A stretch of DNA of 64,000 nucleotides from Verrucomicrobia bacterium LW23 (GCA_003054695.1 QAZA01000050.1:1-64000), one strand, 5' to 3'. Numbered from the stretch's first letter, positions 52,233-62,020 are shown. The notes: generated by a model not told the origin, from the sequence alone. Numbers and translations: made by a program.

Positions 52233-53267
52233 TTACTTGTGGGCGACCGCGGCACTGAATGCGCCGCCCAGGGGCAGCACCTCAACGCTTGCGAAGCCGG
52301 CTTCCAGGCACCATTTGCGGAAGTCGGCGCCGGTGTAGTCAAAGGCGTCGCCCACTTCAATCAGCATGTTCAGGGACATGAGCAGGCCCAGCACATTCTC
52401 GCGGCGGGCGTCGTCGATAAGCGCCTCAATGACGACGAATGCTCCGCCTTGCGGAAGCGCGTCGAAGGCTTTGCGGATGAGCAACTTCTTTTGCTCCAGG
52501 TTCCAGTCGTGCAGAATAAGGCCCATCGTAATCACGTCCGCGGTGGGCAGCGGGTCCGAAAAGAAGCTGCCGGGCGCTGTTTTTACGCGATCCGAGAGCC
52601 CGGCCGCTGCAATATGTTTGGCGGCAACGGGTTCCACGGGCGGCAGGTCGAAGGTAACGCACTGCAGGTGCGCGTGGCGTTTGGCGGCCTCGATACAGAG
52701 AAGGCCGGTGGCGCCGCCTACGTCGCAGAGCGTTTTGTACTTCGCAAAGTCAAACTTCTCCGCAAACGCCTCGTAGTTAAGGCGGGAGAGGCCGGCCATG
52801 GCGTTCAGGAACTGCTCCAGCATCACGGGGTCGCTGTACAGCTCCTCAAAAATGCCGCCCTGGCCGTATTTGCTCTCGTTTTGCGGCTTGCCGGTGCGCA
52901 GGGCTTCGGGCAGGTCGTGCCAGTACTTAAAGAGGCGCGCGTTGAGCATCTTCATGATGCCGCCCAGATAGCGGGGGCTTGCTTCGTCCAGGTACAGCGC
53001 GGTTTCCGGCGTGTTAAAGTAGAGCGCTTCGGGGCCGTCGCCTTCGCGGTCCAGAAATTGCATCGCCACCAGCACGTCAAAAAAGTCGGCGATGGCGCGC
53101 GGGTGTAGGGCGAGGGCCACGCCCAGCTGGGCGCCCGACATGCGTTTGCCGCCTCCAAGCACCGTAAACACGCCAAAATCGACAGCCGTGAGCAGCACCT
53201 TGGAGTTCCAGAAGGCAAAGGCGGTGCGAAGAATGGGGGACGGATCGAGGGCAACGGGGGGGTTCAT
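52233..53267 (-). CDS. SAM-dependent O-methyltransferase (acetylserotonin/plant OMT type)
   Basis: 344 residues from the ATG at 53267. The N-terminal winged-helix dimerisation region is followed by the SAM-binding DVGGATGLLCIEAA, then FDLPPVEPVA, MGLILHDWNLEQKKLLIRKA with the catalytic-region HDW, and FVVIEALIDDARRE. This is the arrangement of family 2 O-methyltransferases, which methylate small hydroxyl substrates such as phenolics, polyketides or carotenoid precursors. No biosynthetic genes are adjacent. Convergent to the PTS operon and divergent from icd. Confidence 0.85.
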   Translation of the reverse strand: MNPPVALDPSPILRTAFAFWNSKVLLTAVDFGVFTVLGGGKRMSGAQLGVALALHPRAIADFFDVLVAMQFLDREGDGPEALYFNTPETALYLDEASPRYLGGIMKMLNARLFKYWHDLPEALRTGKPQNESKYGQGGIFEELYSDPVMLEQFLNAMAGLSRLNYEAFAEKFDFAKYKTLCDVGGATGLLCIEAAKRHAHLQCVTFDLPPVEPVAAKHIAAAGLSDRVKTAPGSFFSDPLPTADVITMGLILHDWNLEQKKLLIRKAFDALPQGGAFVVIEALIDDARRENVLGLLMSLNMLIEVGDAFDYTGADFRKWCLEAGFASVEVLPLGGAFSAAVAHK

Positions 53268-53582
53268 GAGTAGGGGATGAGAAGCACAGGGTGGCACAAT
53301 TTGCAAAAAAGGCACGCTTTACATCCGGGCCGGCGGTGCGAATTTGTCTATTCTCGCACCTTTCCGCATTTCTCCCCCTTCCGCACTTGCCCTTGCGCGG
53401 CGGCTCGCTATTATGGCAGCTTATTCAGGGCACGGGGTTGCCGCCTGCGGCGTCCCGTCCACGGGTATATGCGTCGCTTTACACTGCGTAGCTTACCTGC
53501 GTTCTCTCGCTGAAACACCTTGCAGTCAGGCAGTTACGCTGTATCCAGTCAGCCCGACAGACGATTACGACCCCCCTATTCC
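53268..53582. other. 315 bp divergent region between methyltransferase and icd
   Basis: No gene is seen. It should contain both promoters, but I found no convincing pair of -35/-10 boxes on either strand. The stretch is moderately GC-rich with scattered CGG-rich words. Confidence 0.4.
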
Positions 53583-54908
53583 ATGAGCAAAATCACCATC
53601 ACCAATGGCAAGCTGAACGTTCCGAACGATCCTACGATTCCCTTCATTCGCGGCGACGGCACCGGCCCGGACATTTGGGCCGCTTCGGTTCGCGTCTTCG
53701 ACGCAGCGGTGGAAAAAGCCTACGGCGGCACCAAAAAGATCGAGTGGAAGGAAGTGTATGCCGGTGAGGATGCCTTCAAAAAGCTCAACACGTGGCTGCC
53801 GGACGAAACGGTGACGACTTTCCAGGAATATCTCGTGGGCATCAAGGGCCCGCTGACGACGCCCGTCGGCGGCGGCATCAGCTCCCTCAACGTCGCGCTG
53901 CGCCAGTTGCTCGATCTGTACGTGTGTCTGCGCCCCGTCCAGTACTTCACCGGCACGCCCTCGCCCGTCAAGCGCCCGGAGAAGGTGGACATGGTGATCT
54001 TCCGCGAGAACACCGAGGACATTTACGCCGGCATTGAGTACAAGGGCGGCACCCCCGAGGCGCAAAGCTACCTCGACTTTATTGCCGAGAAGTACCCCAA
54101 GCACTTTGCCAAGATCCGTTTCGGCACCGCCGAAAAGGCCAACGCGTACCTCAAGACCGCCGGCGTGGAAGCCAACGAGACCACCGCCGAAGTAGGCGTG
54201 GGCATCAAGGCGATCAGCCGCGTGGGCACGGAGCGCATTATGGAAGCGGCCATTGAGTACGCCGTGGCGCAGAAGCGCAAAAGCATCACGATTGTCCACA
54301 AGGGCAATATCATGAAGTTTACCGAAGGCGCCATGCGCGACTGGGCCTACGCCCTGGCCGACAGCAAGTTCGGCGACATCACCTACAGCTGGGCCAAGTG
54401 GGAGAAAACCAAGGCCGCCAGCGGTGAAGCCGCCGCCAACGCCGAGCAAAAGGCCGCCCTGGCCGCAGGCAAGATCCTCGTCAAAGACGCCATTGCCGAC
54501 ATTACCCTGCAGCAGGTGCTAACCCGCCCTGAGGACTTCGACATCATCGTGACAAGCAACCTCAACGGCGACTACCTCTCCGACGCCCTCGCCGCACAGG
54601 TTGGCGGCATCGGCATCGCCCCCGGCGGCAACATCAACTACAAAACGGGCCACGCGATATTTGAAGCCACGCACGGCACCGCCCCCAAGTACGCCAACCT
54701 GGACAAAGTCAACCCCGGCTCCGTCATCCTCTCCGGCGAGATGATGTTCCGCTACCTGGGCTGGAACGAAGCGGCCGACCTGATCCTCAAGGGCCTCAGC
54801 GGCGCCATCGACTCTAAGAAGGTAACGTACGACTTTGCCCGCCTTATGGACGGCGCGACCGAGATCAAGTGCTCGGAGTTCGGCGACAATATCATCGCGC
54901 ACTTCTAA
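53583..54908 (+). CDS. icd: NADP-dependent isocitrate dehydrogenase
   Basis: 441 residues from the ATG at 53583. [26 protein letters not shown] with S101 at the position of E. coli Ser113 (the AceK-phosphorylated serine), [28 protein letters not shown] and [17 protein letters not shown]. Lys-Tyr in APKYA and Tyr/Arg in VTYDFARLM are the residues that select NADP. It oxidises isocitrate to 2-oxoglutarate and CO2 in the citric acid cycle. Slightly longer than E. coli Icd through small inserts (about 285-300 is Lys/Ala-rich). It is monocistronic with its own terminator. Confidence 0.95.
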   Translation: MSKITITNGKLNVPNDPTIPFIRGDGTGPDIWAASVRVFDAAVEKAYGGTKKIEWKEVYAGEDAFKKLNTWLPDETVTTFQEYLVGIKGPLTTPVGGGISSLNVALRQLLDLYVCLRPVQYFTGTPSPVKRPEKVDMVIFRENTEDIYAGIEYKGGTPEAQSYLDFIAEKYPKHFAKIRFGTAEKANAYLKTAGVEANETTAEVGVGIKAISRVGTERIMEAAIEYAVAQKRKSITIVHKGNIMKFTEGAMRDWAYALADSKFGDITYSWAKWEKTKAASGEAAANAEQKAALAAGKILVKDAIADITLQQVLTRPEDFDIIVTSNLNGDYLSDALAAQVGGIGIAPGGNINYKTGHAIFEATHGTAPKYANLDKVNPGSVILSGEMMFRYLGWNEAADLILKGLSGAIDSKKVTYDFARLMDGATEIKCSEFGDNIIAHF

Positions 54909-54957
54909 AGCGTTGCGGTTACAGCTGTTAAGGCTGATCAGACAGCACTGAAGATTC

Positions 54958-54998
54958 AGGGCGGGGCGAAGCTTTAGGCTTTGCCCTGCCCTTCTTGT
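54958..54998 (+). terminator. intrinsic terminator of icd
   Basis: A 15 bp stem with two G-U wobbles (54958-54972 with 54977-54992, arms starting AGGGCGGGGC and ending GCCCTGCCCT) and a TTTA loop is followed by TTCTTGTT. It lies 50 bases after the stop and has the classic shape of a Rho-independent terminator. Confidence 0.75.
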
Positions 54999-55134
54999 TG
55001 CGTGCGAGAGGATGCGGGCCTTGATTTCTTTCCTTACCGCTTGGGCCAGTTCGTTTGGGCCAGTTCACAAGCCCACTTCCCGTTACTTCCGACGCAAAAT
55101 GTTCGCGCGCAGAGGCTTGCGTCTGTGGCTATGC

Positions 55135-56346
55135 TTACGGCGCCGCCGCGGGGCGGAAGCGCTCGGCCACACGTTCCACGCCGCCGCGCTGGGCGGCCAC
55201 CGGCTTGTAAGTGGAGGTCGCCTCATCCCACGCCGCTTTGGCGGGGTACGGGTAGACGGGGATCTCCAGCTCCACCTTACCGGGTTTGCCGGGGCTGCCG
55301 CCGGGTGCCATGCGTTTGCCGGCGATGGCCTCCGGCGCCTTGCCCTTCTCCCGCCACGTGCGCACCGCCTCTAGCATGTTGCCGGAGAGATTGAGGCCGG
55401 GGCCGTTGGGGCCGTGGGCCATGCCGGGCACCACGTACATGCGGCAAAAGCTTTGCGCCTGCTCCAGCCCGCCGCTCGCCTCAATGACCCGCTCGTAGTA
55501 ATCCACCGAGGCGTGGGAGGGCACAATCTGGTCGGCCGTGCCGGTGGTGATGATGAGTTTGCCGCCCCGCTTGCGGAAGGCGCTCAGGTCCGCGTTGTCC
55601 GCGTTAAGCCAGGGCCCAAGCTCGCTCAGGTATTTGTCGATGTCCTCCGCGAAGTTGATGTCGCCCAACGGTTTAGCGGTGCCAAACACCCAGCGGAACA
55701 GGTAGAGGTGCCCGCGCGCGGAATCAAAATTGCACCCCAACGGAATGCCGTTGAAGATGCGCTCCCCGGTCCTGGCATGGCGCGGCCCGTCCAGGATTTT
55801 CCGCAGCGCCTCCGCGTGCGCGGGTGTCAGCGTGGGGTCCTTCTTCAGCGCCAGGGCAATCACCGCTTCAATATCCGCCGCCGTGCAGCGAGGGTCCGAG
55901 ACGAATTTCCCCGCCACGGCGGGCACCTCTCGCGATGCCATGTACTCGTTACCCGCTGCCACCACGGCCGCCTGTTGCTCCTTGCTGAACGGGGTTTTGG
56001 TCAGGATCTGGTCGTTCCACAGAAAATAGGCGTGCAGCGGGGCGCGACAGTGAGCCGGCACGGCGGCGATGATGCCGTCGTAGTCCTCCGGGTAGCGCTG
56101 CGCCTCCTGCAGCGCCTGCTGGCCGCCGGTGGAGCCGCCGACGAAGTACGAGAATTCTGGCGCCTGCCCGTACCAAGCGGTAATGATTTGCCTGGCGGAT
56201 GTCGTCATCAGGTGCGTGGCGCGGAAGCCAAAGTCTTTCCACACCTCCCTGTTGTCCACGTGGTCCGCGCCGGGTGGGGTGGAGACTGTCGTATGCATGG
56301 GGTCGGATTCCTCTCGGTTGGGTACGCCCTTCACTTGATCCTGCAT
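55135..56346 (-). CDS. tannase/feruloyl-esterase family protein, N-terminally shortened
   Basis: 403 residues, against about 500-550 for the family. The alpha/beta-hydrolase core is clear: DFGFRATHLMTTSAR, the nucleophile serine in YFVGGSTGGQQALQEAQRYPEDYDG, LIITTGTADQIVPSHAS with the acid aspartate, and the histidine in VVPGMAHGPNG. The usual family pattern is Cys-Ser...Asp...His-Cys with a disulfide joining the two cysteines; here both are replaced by glycine (GS and HG). No signal peptide is present. About 100-150 N-terminal residues are missing and there is no room for them because the divergent aldolase starts 124 bp away. It is either a decayed gene or a compact, disulfide-free cytoplasmic esterase. 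Confidence 0.72.
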   Translation of the reverse strand: MQDQVKGVPNREESDPMHTTVSTPPGADHVDNREVWKDFGFRATHLMTTSARQIITAWYGQAPEFSYFVGGSTGGQQALQEAQRYPEDYDGIIAAVPAHCRAPLHAYFLWNDQILTKTPFSKEQQAAVVAAGNEYMASREVPAVAGKFVSDPRCTAADIEAVIALALKKDPTLTPAHAEALRKILDGPRHARTGERIFNGIPLGCNFDSARGHLYLFRWVFGTAKPLGDINFAEDIDKYLSELGPWLNADNADLSAFRKRGGKLIITTGTADQIVPSHASVDYYERVIEASGGLEQAQSFCRMYVVPGMAHGPNGPGLNLSGNMLEAVRTWREKGKAPEAIAGKRMAPGGSPGKPGKVELEIPVYPYPAKAAWDEATSTYKPVAAQRGGVERVAERFRPAAAP

Positions 56347-56470
56347 CCCTTGTACTCCTCTTTTGCGGCAATGTCCATGCGCACCTTGCCTGCGGTGCGG
56401 TTACCAGCATCAGCGACATTTTCGCAAAATCATATGGCTGCGCGGCGCGCGATGCGCTACGCAAGGTGGG

Positions 56471-57193
56471 ATGTCCACAAGTCGATTCCAGAAGCTTAAA
56501 GAAGAATGCTGCAACGCCAACCGCGAGCTCCGCACGCTTGGGCTGGTTGATCTGACCTTTGGTAACGTCAGCGTGGCGGATCGCCAGGCGGGCGTGTTTG
56601 CCATCAAACCCAGCGGTGTGGACTACGAAGTGCTTGAGCCGCAACATATTGTGGTGGTGGAGATCGAATCCGGCGCCACGGTGGAGGGCGCCCTGCGCTA
56701 TTCGTCGGACACCCCCACGCATCGCCGCCTGCTGATGGCCTTTGCCGAGGCCGGCGCGGTGGTCCACACGCACTCGCGCGATGCCGTGGCCTGGGCGCAG
56801 GCCGGCCGGGGCATCCCGTGCTTCGGCACCACGCATGCGGACCACTTTTACGGCGAAGTCCCCGTCACCCGCCCGATGACGCCGGCGGAGATCGGCGGGC
56901 AGTACGAGTGGGAAACCGGCAACGTCATCGTGGAGCGCTTCGAGGCCGCGCAGATCGACCCCGCCCAGGTGCCCGCCGTGCTGGTGCACGGGCACGGCCC
57001 GTTTGTATGGGGGCCCAGCGCCGCCAAGGCGGTGGAGTACGCGTTTGCCCTGGAGATTGTGGCCGAGATGGCAATCGCGACATTGCGTCTCAATCCCGCC
57101 GCGCAGCCCATCTCCAAGGCATTGCTGGATAAGCATTTTTTGCGCAAGCACGGCGCCACGGCGTACTACGGGCAGCCCGGCGCAGGCGTATAG
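56471..57193 (+). CDS. araD: class II aldolase/ribulose-5-phosphate 4-epimerase family protein
   Basis: 240 residues from the ATG at 56471. LVDLTFGNVSVADRQAGVFAIKPSGVDYEVL is the phosphate- and substrate-binding start of the L-ribulose-5-phosphate 4-epimerase branch. Zinc ligands sit in VVHTHSRDAV and VLVHGHGPFVWG, with a tyrosine-containing C-terminus HGATAYYGQ. It probably interconverts L-ribulose-5-phosphate and D-xylulose-5-phosphate, joining pentose catabolism to the pentose phosphate pathway. UlaF/SgbE-type epimerases look alike, so araD is the likely but not certain symbol. No araA or araB neighbour is seen. Confidence 0.82.
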   Translation: MSTSRFQKLKEECCNANRELRTLGLVDLTFGNVSVADRQAGVFAIKPSGVDYEVLEPQHIVVVEIESGATVEGALRYSSDTPTHRRLLMAFAEAGAVVHTHSRDAVAWAQAGRGIPCFGTTHADHFYGEVPVTRPMTPAEIGGQYEWETGNVIVERFEAAQIDPAQVPAVLVHGHGPFVWGPSAAKAVEYAFALEIVAEMAIATLRLNPAAQPISKALLDKHFLRKHGATAYYGQPGAGV

Positions 57194-57335
57194 TCCTGTT
57201 CCGGATTCCTTTGTATCCCACTGGAAGACAGGGAGGTGCGACTTTCCCAACGGTTCTCGCGTGTCGTTGAGGATACATCCGGTTTGATATATTACCGGCG
57301 CAACAAAACGGGTCTGCCGAAGTTCCATTATCTGA

Positions 57336-57341
57336 TATAAT
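57336..57341 (+). promoter_or_regulatory. consensus -10 box upstream of the glycosyltransferase pair
   Basis: TATAAT is exact, but the -35 region 17 bases upstream is poor (about TCTGCC). It lies in the 276 bp gap after the aldolase gene. Transcription would start near 57348, leaving a leader of about 120 bases. A short inverted repeat CCGGT...ACCGG lies upstream at about 57279-57298. Confidence 0.33.
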
Positions 57342-57469
57342 ACGCTTGGCGACAAGACAGCGAATCGTTACCCTGTCCGCCTTCATACCCCGGTATAGGC
57401 TTAACCTCACCGCCTGCCGGGGCTGCAGGTCGTCGGCGACCCGCACCTTCCCACCTCCATCTTCTGCCC

Positions 57470-60400
57470 ATGTCGGCCTCGCGCGAAATCAAAGTTGTAC
57501 ACCTGATGTCAGATGATGCACGAGGCGGGGCTGTGCGCGCGGGTTTTCGGCTCCACTCCGCGCTTCTTCAGACGCCAGGAATCGTCTCGCACGTGCTCGT
57601 CAAGCGCAAGACGCTGGGCGATGCCTCCGTGGTGGAGCACAGCACATCGCACAAGCTGTTTGAAACGCTGGAGAGCGAGTGCGCGGCCAGCCCCGTCCCC
57701 CTGGGCGTGGACGGCCTGCAAACGTATATCGAGCCCACCCGCTCCGCCCGCCTGGTGCAGGAGCTGTATCTGGACAAGCGCCGCTCCCGGCTCACCAATA
57801 CCATCTTTACGTTTACCGGCGAGGGCCTTTCCTGCGCGGACGAAGCGATTGTTCGCGAGGCGGATGTGCTTAATCTGCACTGGGTTACCGGCTTTCTCGG
57901 GCCGCGCTCCATCGCGGAGCTTCTGCAACTGGGCAAGCCGGTCATCTGGACCTTTCATGACCTGTGGGCGATGACGGGCGGTTGCCATTACGCCTCCGGC
58001 TGCCGCAAGTTTGAGACGGCATGCACCAGCGATTGCCCCCAGCTTACCAGCGACCCGTGCGGCCTTGTCCCCGCGGCGTTCAGCGATCGCCTGGCCGCCT
58101 ACGGCGAAGGCCGCATCACCGTCGTCACCCCAAGCCGCTGGATGGGCCGGGAGGCGCAGGCCAGCCGCATCTTCAAGGGCTCCCGCGTGGAGGTGATTCC
58201 CTACGGGCTGGACCTGGACGCTTTCTCGCCCATGCCCAGGGCCGCCGCCCGCGAGCAGTTCGGTATCCCGGAGGACGCCACCGTCTTTCTGTTTGCGTGC
58301 AGCTCCGCCGCGGAGGAGCGCAAAGGCACCGGCCTGCTGCGCGAATGCATTCGCTCCGCGTGCACGGACCCAGGGTTTGAGGAGCAGCGCGCCAAGGGCA
58401 AGATATGGCTCGTGTTTATCGGCTGGGGCACCCAGGAGAGCATGGCTACCAACCTGCTGCAGGAGGTGCATCTCGGCTTCGTCCGCACGGACGAGAAGCT
58501 GCGCGAAGTTTTCTCCGCCGCCGACGCGCTGATCAACCTCTCCACCGAGGACAACCTGCCCAACATGGTGCTGGAAGCCATGGCCTGCGGCACCTCCGTT
58601 ATCGGCTTTGACGTGGGCGGCATGCCCGACATGATTGTGCCCGGCGAAACAGGCCACCTTGTGCCTGTCGGCGACGTCTATCAGGTGGCCGACAAGCTGG
58701 TGGCGTGCGCCAATAATCGGGAAGCCACGTTGGCCATGGGCGTCCGCTCCCGCCAGGCGATGGAGCGCAACTTTCCCGCGCAATTGCAGGCGGACCGCTA
58801 TGCCAAGCTGTACGAGGAGCTGCTGGCCGCCCCGCGCCCCTCCGCGCCCACTTTTACGCCGCGCTCCGGCCAGGTGCTTCAACTGGCCGTGCAAGTCGGC
58901 GAGTCCCTCTGGCGCAGCACCAACCTTGCCAACGGCGGCACGAACTGGGAGCTGAACACCGAGGAGGAAGTTACCGATATCGTGAGGCGCCCCGCCGCTA
59001 TTGCCGATACCAGCGTGGAGTCCGAATCCCTGGGCCTGCTGCGAAGGCAGCTGAACATGCGCGATGCGGAGACGGCGTGGCTTAAGGAAATTGCCCGGCG
59101 CCAGGCGGATCACATTGAAGAGCTCACGCGCCACTCCCGCCGCATTCAGCGCAATGTGGGCTACAAGGTGGTGCGCGGCTTCTACAATCTCGTCCGCAAA
59201 CTGCGCGGCAAAAAGAAGGACTCCGACAAACCGGCCTCCTTCATCCGGCCCGTTATGGACAAGTTTGACCGGGTGACCAGGGGCCTCAGCACCGGGGCGC
59301 CGCCCAGCCAGGAGCTGCTGGACTACCTGGAAACGATGAAGCGCGACTTCCGCGCCGCGTTCTTTGTCAGTCCCACGATGTCCAACCTGGACTTGCACCA
59401 TCGCCTGGCCGTGCCCGGGCAGCTGCACACCTGCCTGCAGGAAATACAGATCTGGCCTCAGTCCCCGCGCCTTCGCAGCCTTAACCTGACGCTGGAGCTT
59501 GTGCTGGACAAGCACCCCAACGTGCTCGCCGAGGCCGACTTTGTCGTCATCCACCTGCCCTACGACAAGCACCGCCTGGCGGCCCTGGGCGGCCACCTGC
59601 TCCCCCATCAGCGCCTGCTTATCCATGGCGCGCCGGAGGATGTTGCCGCTGTCGCAAAAGCCGCGCCGCCCCACAAGCAGGGTGCGGACTTTGCCTTCTA
59701 CTTTGCCCCGCCCCCCGCGTGGCTCGATCCCTACTGGAACGACCTGCCCGAGAAGACCTTCGGCAACCCCGTATGGCGCTCCCTGGCCCAAAAGCCCCCG
59801 GCGCTGATGCCCAACGGCAAGGAGTGGCCGAAGATTACCGTCGTCACCCCATCGTTCAAGATGGGCCACTACATCGAGGACACCATCCTCTCCGTCCTCG
59901 ATCAGGGCTACCCCAACCTGGAGTACCTGGTGCTGGACGGCGGCTCCCCGGCACCCGACGCCACGCCGGCCATCCTGGACAAATACCGCGACCGCCTCAC
60001 CTACGCCGTCAGCGAGAAAGACAAGGGGCAGTCCGACGCGCTGAACAAAGGTTTTGCGCGCAGCACCGGCGAGATCATGACGTGGATCAACAGCGACGAC
60101 CGCCTCGCCCCCGGCTCCCTGTTCCGCATGGCCATGGCCTTCGAGCTTTACCCCGAGGCCGATGTCATCAGCGGCGTTGTGGCCCACGTGCGCGGCGACG
60201 GCAAAGACATCGTCAGCACCCACCGCGCCCTGCTGCCCATGGGCCGCGTCATCACCCTGCCGCTGGACCGCCTGCTGGCGCTGGAAGATTGCTGGCAGGC
60301 CGGCCACTTCTTCTACCAGCCGGAGGTCTTCTGGCGCCGCCGCATCTGGGAGGCCGCCGGAAGCCGCGTAGCCAGCGAGATGTACTACAGCTTTGACTAC

Positions 60401-60703
60401 GCGCTGTGGGTCCGCTTTGCCATGGCTGGCGCCAAATACGTGCGCATTCCCGATACCATCGCCATCTTCCGCTTCCACGACGCCCAGAAAACGCATGGCA
60501 AAACCATGCCCTTTTTGCCCGAACTCATTCGCGTGAACAAAGCGCTGATTGACGAAGCCAAAGAAAAGGGTATCTACAAGCAGCACGTCCCTCCTGTCAT
60601 CCCCAAAGCCCATAAAGGCGATGTCATCGACTGGCTGGCGGTGGAGGAGGAAACTGCAACCGCGCCGCAAGCCGCACCGCCAGGCCCATCACTCCTCGCA
60701 TGA
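57470..60703 (+). CDS. large two-headed glycosyltransferase (GT4 + GT2)
   Basis: 1077 residues. Residues about 7-450 are a GT4 (GT-B) transferase: DARGGAVRAG loop, NLHWVTGFL, WTFHDLWAMTGGCHY, VVTPSRWMG, VIPYGLDLDAF, LINLSTEDNLPNMVLEAMACGTSVIGFD. A coiled-coil/basic linker at about 530-600 leads to a middle region I do not recognise. Residues about 788-1040 form a GT2 (GT-A) domain: ITVVTPSFKMGHYIEDTI, LDGGSPAPDAT and the metal-binding WINSDDRL. No membrane segment is present. It probably adds two sugars to a surface polysaccharide or glycoprotein. The ATGA overlap couples it to the next glycosyltransferase. Confidence 0.87.
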   Translation: MSASREIKVVHLMSDDARGGAVRAGFRLHSALLQTPGIVSHVLVKRKTLGDASVVEHSTSHKLFETLESECAASPVPLGVDGLQTYIEPTRSARLVQELYLDKRRSRLTNTIFTFTGEGLSCADEAIVREADVLNLHWVTGFLGPRSIAELLQLGKPVIWTFHDLWAMTGGCHYASGCRKFETACTSDCPQLTSDPCGLVPAAFSDRLAAYGEGRITVVTPSRWMGREAQASRIFKGSRVEVIPYGLDLDAFSPMPRAAAREQFGIPEDATVFLFACSSAAEERKGTGLLRECIRSACTDPGFEEQRAKGKIWLVFIGWGTQESMATNLLQEVHLGFVRTDEKLREVFSAADALINLSTEDNLPNMVLEAMACGTSVIGFDVGGMPDMIVPGETGHLVPVGDVYQVADKLVACANNREATLAMGVRSRQAMERNFPAQLQADRYAKLYEELLAAPRPSAPTFTPRSGQVLQLAVQVGESLWRSTNLANGGTNWELNTEEEVTDIVRRPAAIADTSVESESLGLLRRQLNMRDAETAWLKEIARRQADHIEELTRHSRRIQRNVGYKVVRGFYNLVRKLRGKKKDSDKPASFIRPVMDKFDRVTRGLSTGAPPSQELLDYLETMKRDFRAAFFVSPTMSNLDLHHRLAVPGQLHTCLQEIQIWPQSPRLRSLNLTLELVLDKHPNVLAEADFVVIHLPYDKHRLAALGGHLLPHQRLLIHGAPEDVAAVAKAAPPHKQGADFAFYFAPPPAWLDPYWNDLPEKTFGNPVWRSLAQKPPALMPNGKEWPKITVVTPSFKMGHYIEDTILSVLDQGYPNLEYLVLDGGSPAPDATPAILDKYRDRLTYAVSEKDKGQSDALNKGFARSTGEIMTWINSDDRLAPGSLFRMAMAFELYPEADVISGVVAHVRGDGKDIVSTHRALLPMGRVITLPLDRLLALEDCWQAGHFFYQPEVFWRRRIWEAAGSRVASEMYYSFDYALWVRFAMAGAKYVRIPDTIAIFRFHDAQKTHGKTMPFLPELIRVNKALIDEAKEKGIYKQHVPPVIPKAHKGDVIDWLAVEEETATAPQAAPPGPSLLA

Positions 60704-61977
60704 ACCTCTCGGAAAAGCTCAGGAAGGGTATCCCGCTTCGCGTCCTCTTTGTCAACGACATCGGCTTTCAGTTCGGCGCAGGAATTGGCATGATGCGCCA
60801 GATCCAGGCCTTCCTGGGCCGGGGCGATACCGTTATGCTGCTGTGCTGCCAGCAGGGCGAAGTGGAGGGCAACATCCGCTTCGACGGCCCCGGCGACTGG
60901 CTCGGCACCCAGTCCATCCCCCAGTTTAACTACCGCGACAAAAGCCAGGTGCTGACGCCCGACTTTGCCGTGGAGCTGCTGCTGCTGAAAGCCGCCGCCG
61001 CCTACCCCGACGTCGTCATTTTTGGCAACCTGCACGGCAAGCCCTGGCCCGTGCGCCTGCTGCCCGCCATGCGCCGCCTCGCCCCGGCCGTCATCGCCTA
61101 CATGCATGACTGCTGGTACGTTACCGGCCGCTGCGCCTACCCCGGCGAGTGCACCAAATACGCCTCCCCCGAGGGCTGCGACGACAAGTGCCCCACCCCG
61201 CACGAGTACCCCCAGCTCAACCCCTCGCTTATCCACGCCGCCTGGCAGGAACGCCGCGCCATCTTCGGCGGCCCGCACGGCATCCCCCTGGTGGCCAACA
61301 GCGACTGGACCCTGCAGTTTGCCCGCAACAGCATCCCCGATCTCCCCATGCCCGGTGTGGTGCACCTGAGCCTGGACACCAATCTCTTCAAACCCGGCGA
61401 CAAAGCCGCGGCACGCAGGGCTCTCGGCATCCCGGAAGGTAAGCTGATCGTCACCGCCGGCGCCGTCAACCTTACCGACGAACGCAAGGGCGGCAAGTAC
61501 CTGCAAACTATCTTCAACTCCCTGCCCGAAGGCACCCAGGGCGTCGTGTTTGGACATAACTCGCACGTCATCAAGGGGGTAATCCCCATCGCCCTGCAGC
61601 GCGATCAATCGCTGATGCCCCTCGTCTTCCAGGCGTCGGATGTCTTTGTCAACACGGCAGTTACAGAGGCCTTCGGCATGACGGTAATGGAAGCCAGCGC
61701 ATGCGGCGTCCCCACCTGCGCCTTCCGCGTCGGCGGCATTACCGAGATTGCCCGCGACGGCCAGAACGCCCGTCTGGCCACGCTTGGCGACGTCAATGGA
61801 CTCCTCGCCAACATCAAGTGGTTTCGCGACAACCCCGAAGAGCTGGCCGCCTACGGCCGCCGCGGTCGCGAGATCGTGGAAACCGACTTCAGCATCCAGC
61901 GCCATGGCGAAAACTGGGGCAAATACCTGATGCAGCTGGCGGACTACCAGGAAGGCCTGGCAGAAAAGGCCGCCTGA
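60700..61977 (+). CDS. glycosyltransferase family 4
   Basis: 425 residues starting inside the stop codon of the previous gene (ATGA, 60700-60703). GT-B fold: FVNDIGFQFGAGIGMMRQ at the acceptor side, YMHDCWYVTGRCAYPGECTKY with a cysteine-rich CDDKCPTPHEYPQ, and VANSDWTLQFA. The donor side has FVNTAVTEAFGMTVMEASACGVPTCAF (the EX7E motif) and a C-terminal helix. The HD-W-TG-C motif with four cysteines matches the same region of the upstream protein (FHDLWAMTGGCHY), so the two are distant paralogues. Likely role is cell-surface glycan assembly. Confidence 0.88.
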   Translation: MNLSEKLRKGIPLRVLFVNDIGFQFGAGIGMMRQIQAFLGRGDTVMLLCCQQGEVEGNIRFDGPGDWLGTQSIPQFNYRDKSQVLTPDFAVELLLLKAAAAYPDVVIFGNLHGKPWPVRLLPAMRRLAPAVIAYMHDCWYVTGRCAYPGECTKYASPEGCDDKCPTPHEYPQLNPSLIHAAWQERRAIFGGPHGIPLVANSDWTLQFARNSIPDLPMPGVVHLSLDTNLFKPGDKAAARRALGIPEGKLIVTAGAVNLTDERKGGKYLQTIFNSLPEGTQGVVFGHNSHVIKGVIPIALQRDQSLMPLVFQASDVFVNTAVTEAFGMTVMEASACGVPTCAFRVGGITEIARDGQNARLATLGDVNGLLANIKWFRDNPEELAAYGRRGREIVETDFSIQRHGENWGKYLMQLADYQEGLAEKAA

Positions 61978-62020
61978 GCCCGAGCTAAATCAAGACGAGG
62001 ATAGTCCCAGAGAGGTGCTC

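Noticed and set aside
55040-55066. Direct repeat of ttgggccagttc after icd
   Set aside because: Only two short copies, with no inverted ends or neighbouring mobile gene; most likely local slippage.
55949-57355. 468-codon minus-strand open frame that could supply the missing tannase N-terminus
   Set aside because: Where it overlaps the tannase it reads another frame, and upstream it is the complement of the aldolase gene. No tannase-like N-terminal segment is found in any frame.
57509-60670. 1053-codon minus-strand open frame
   Set aside because: Complement of the large glycosyltransferase, whose motifs are unmistakable; the antisense product has Gly/His/Arg-rich sequence and no motif.
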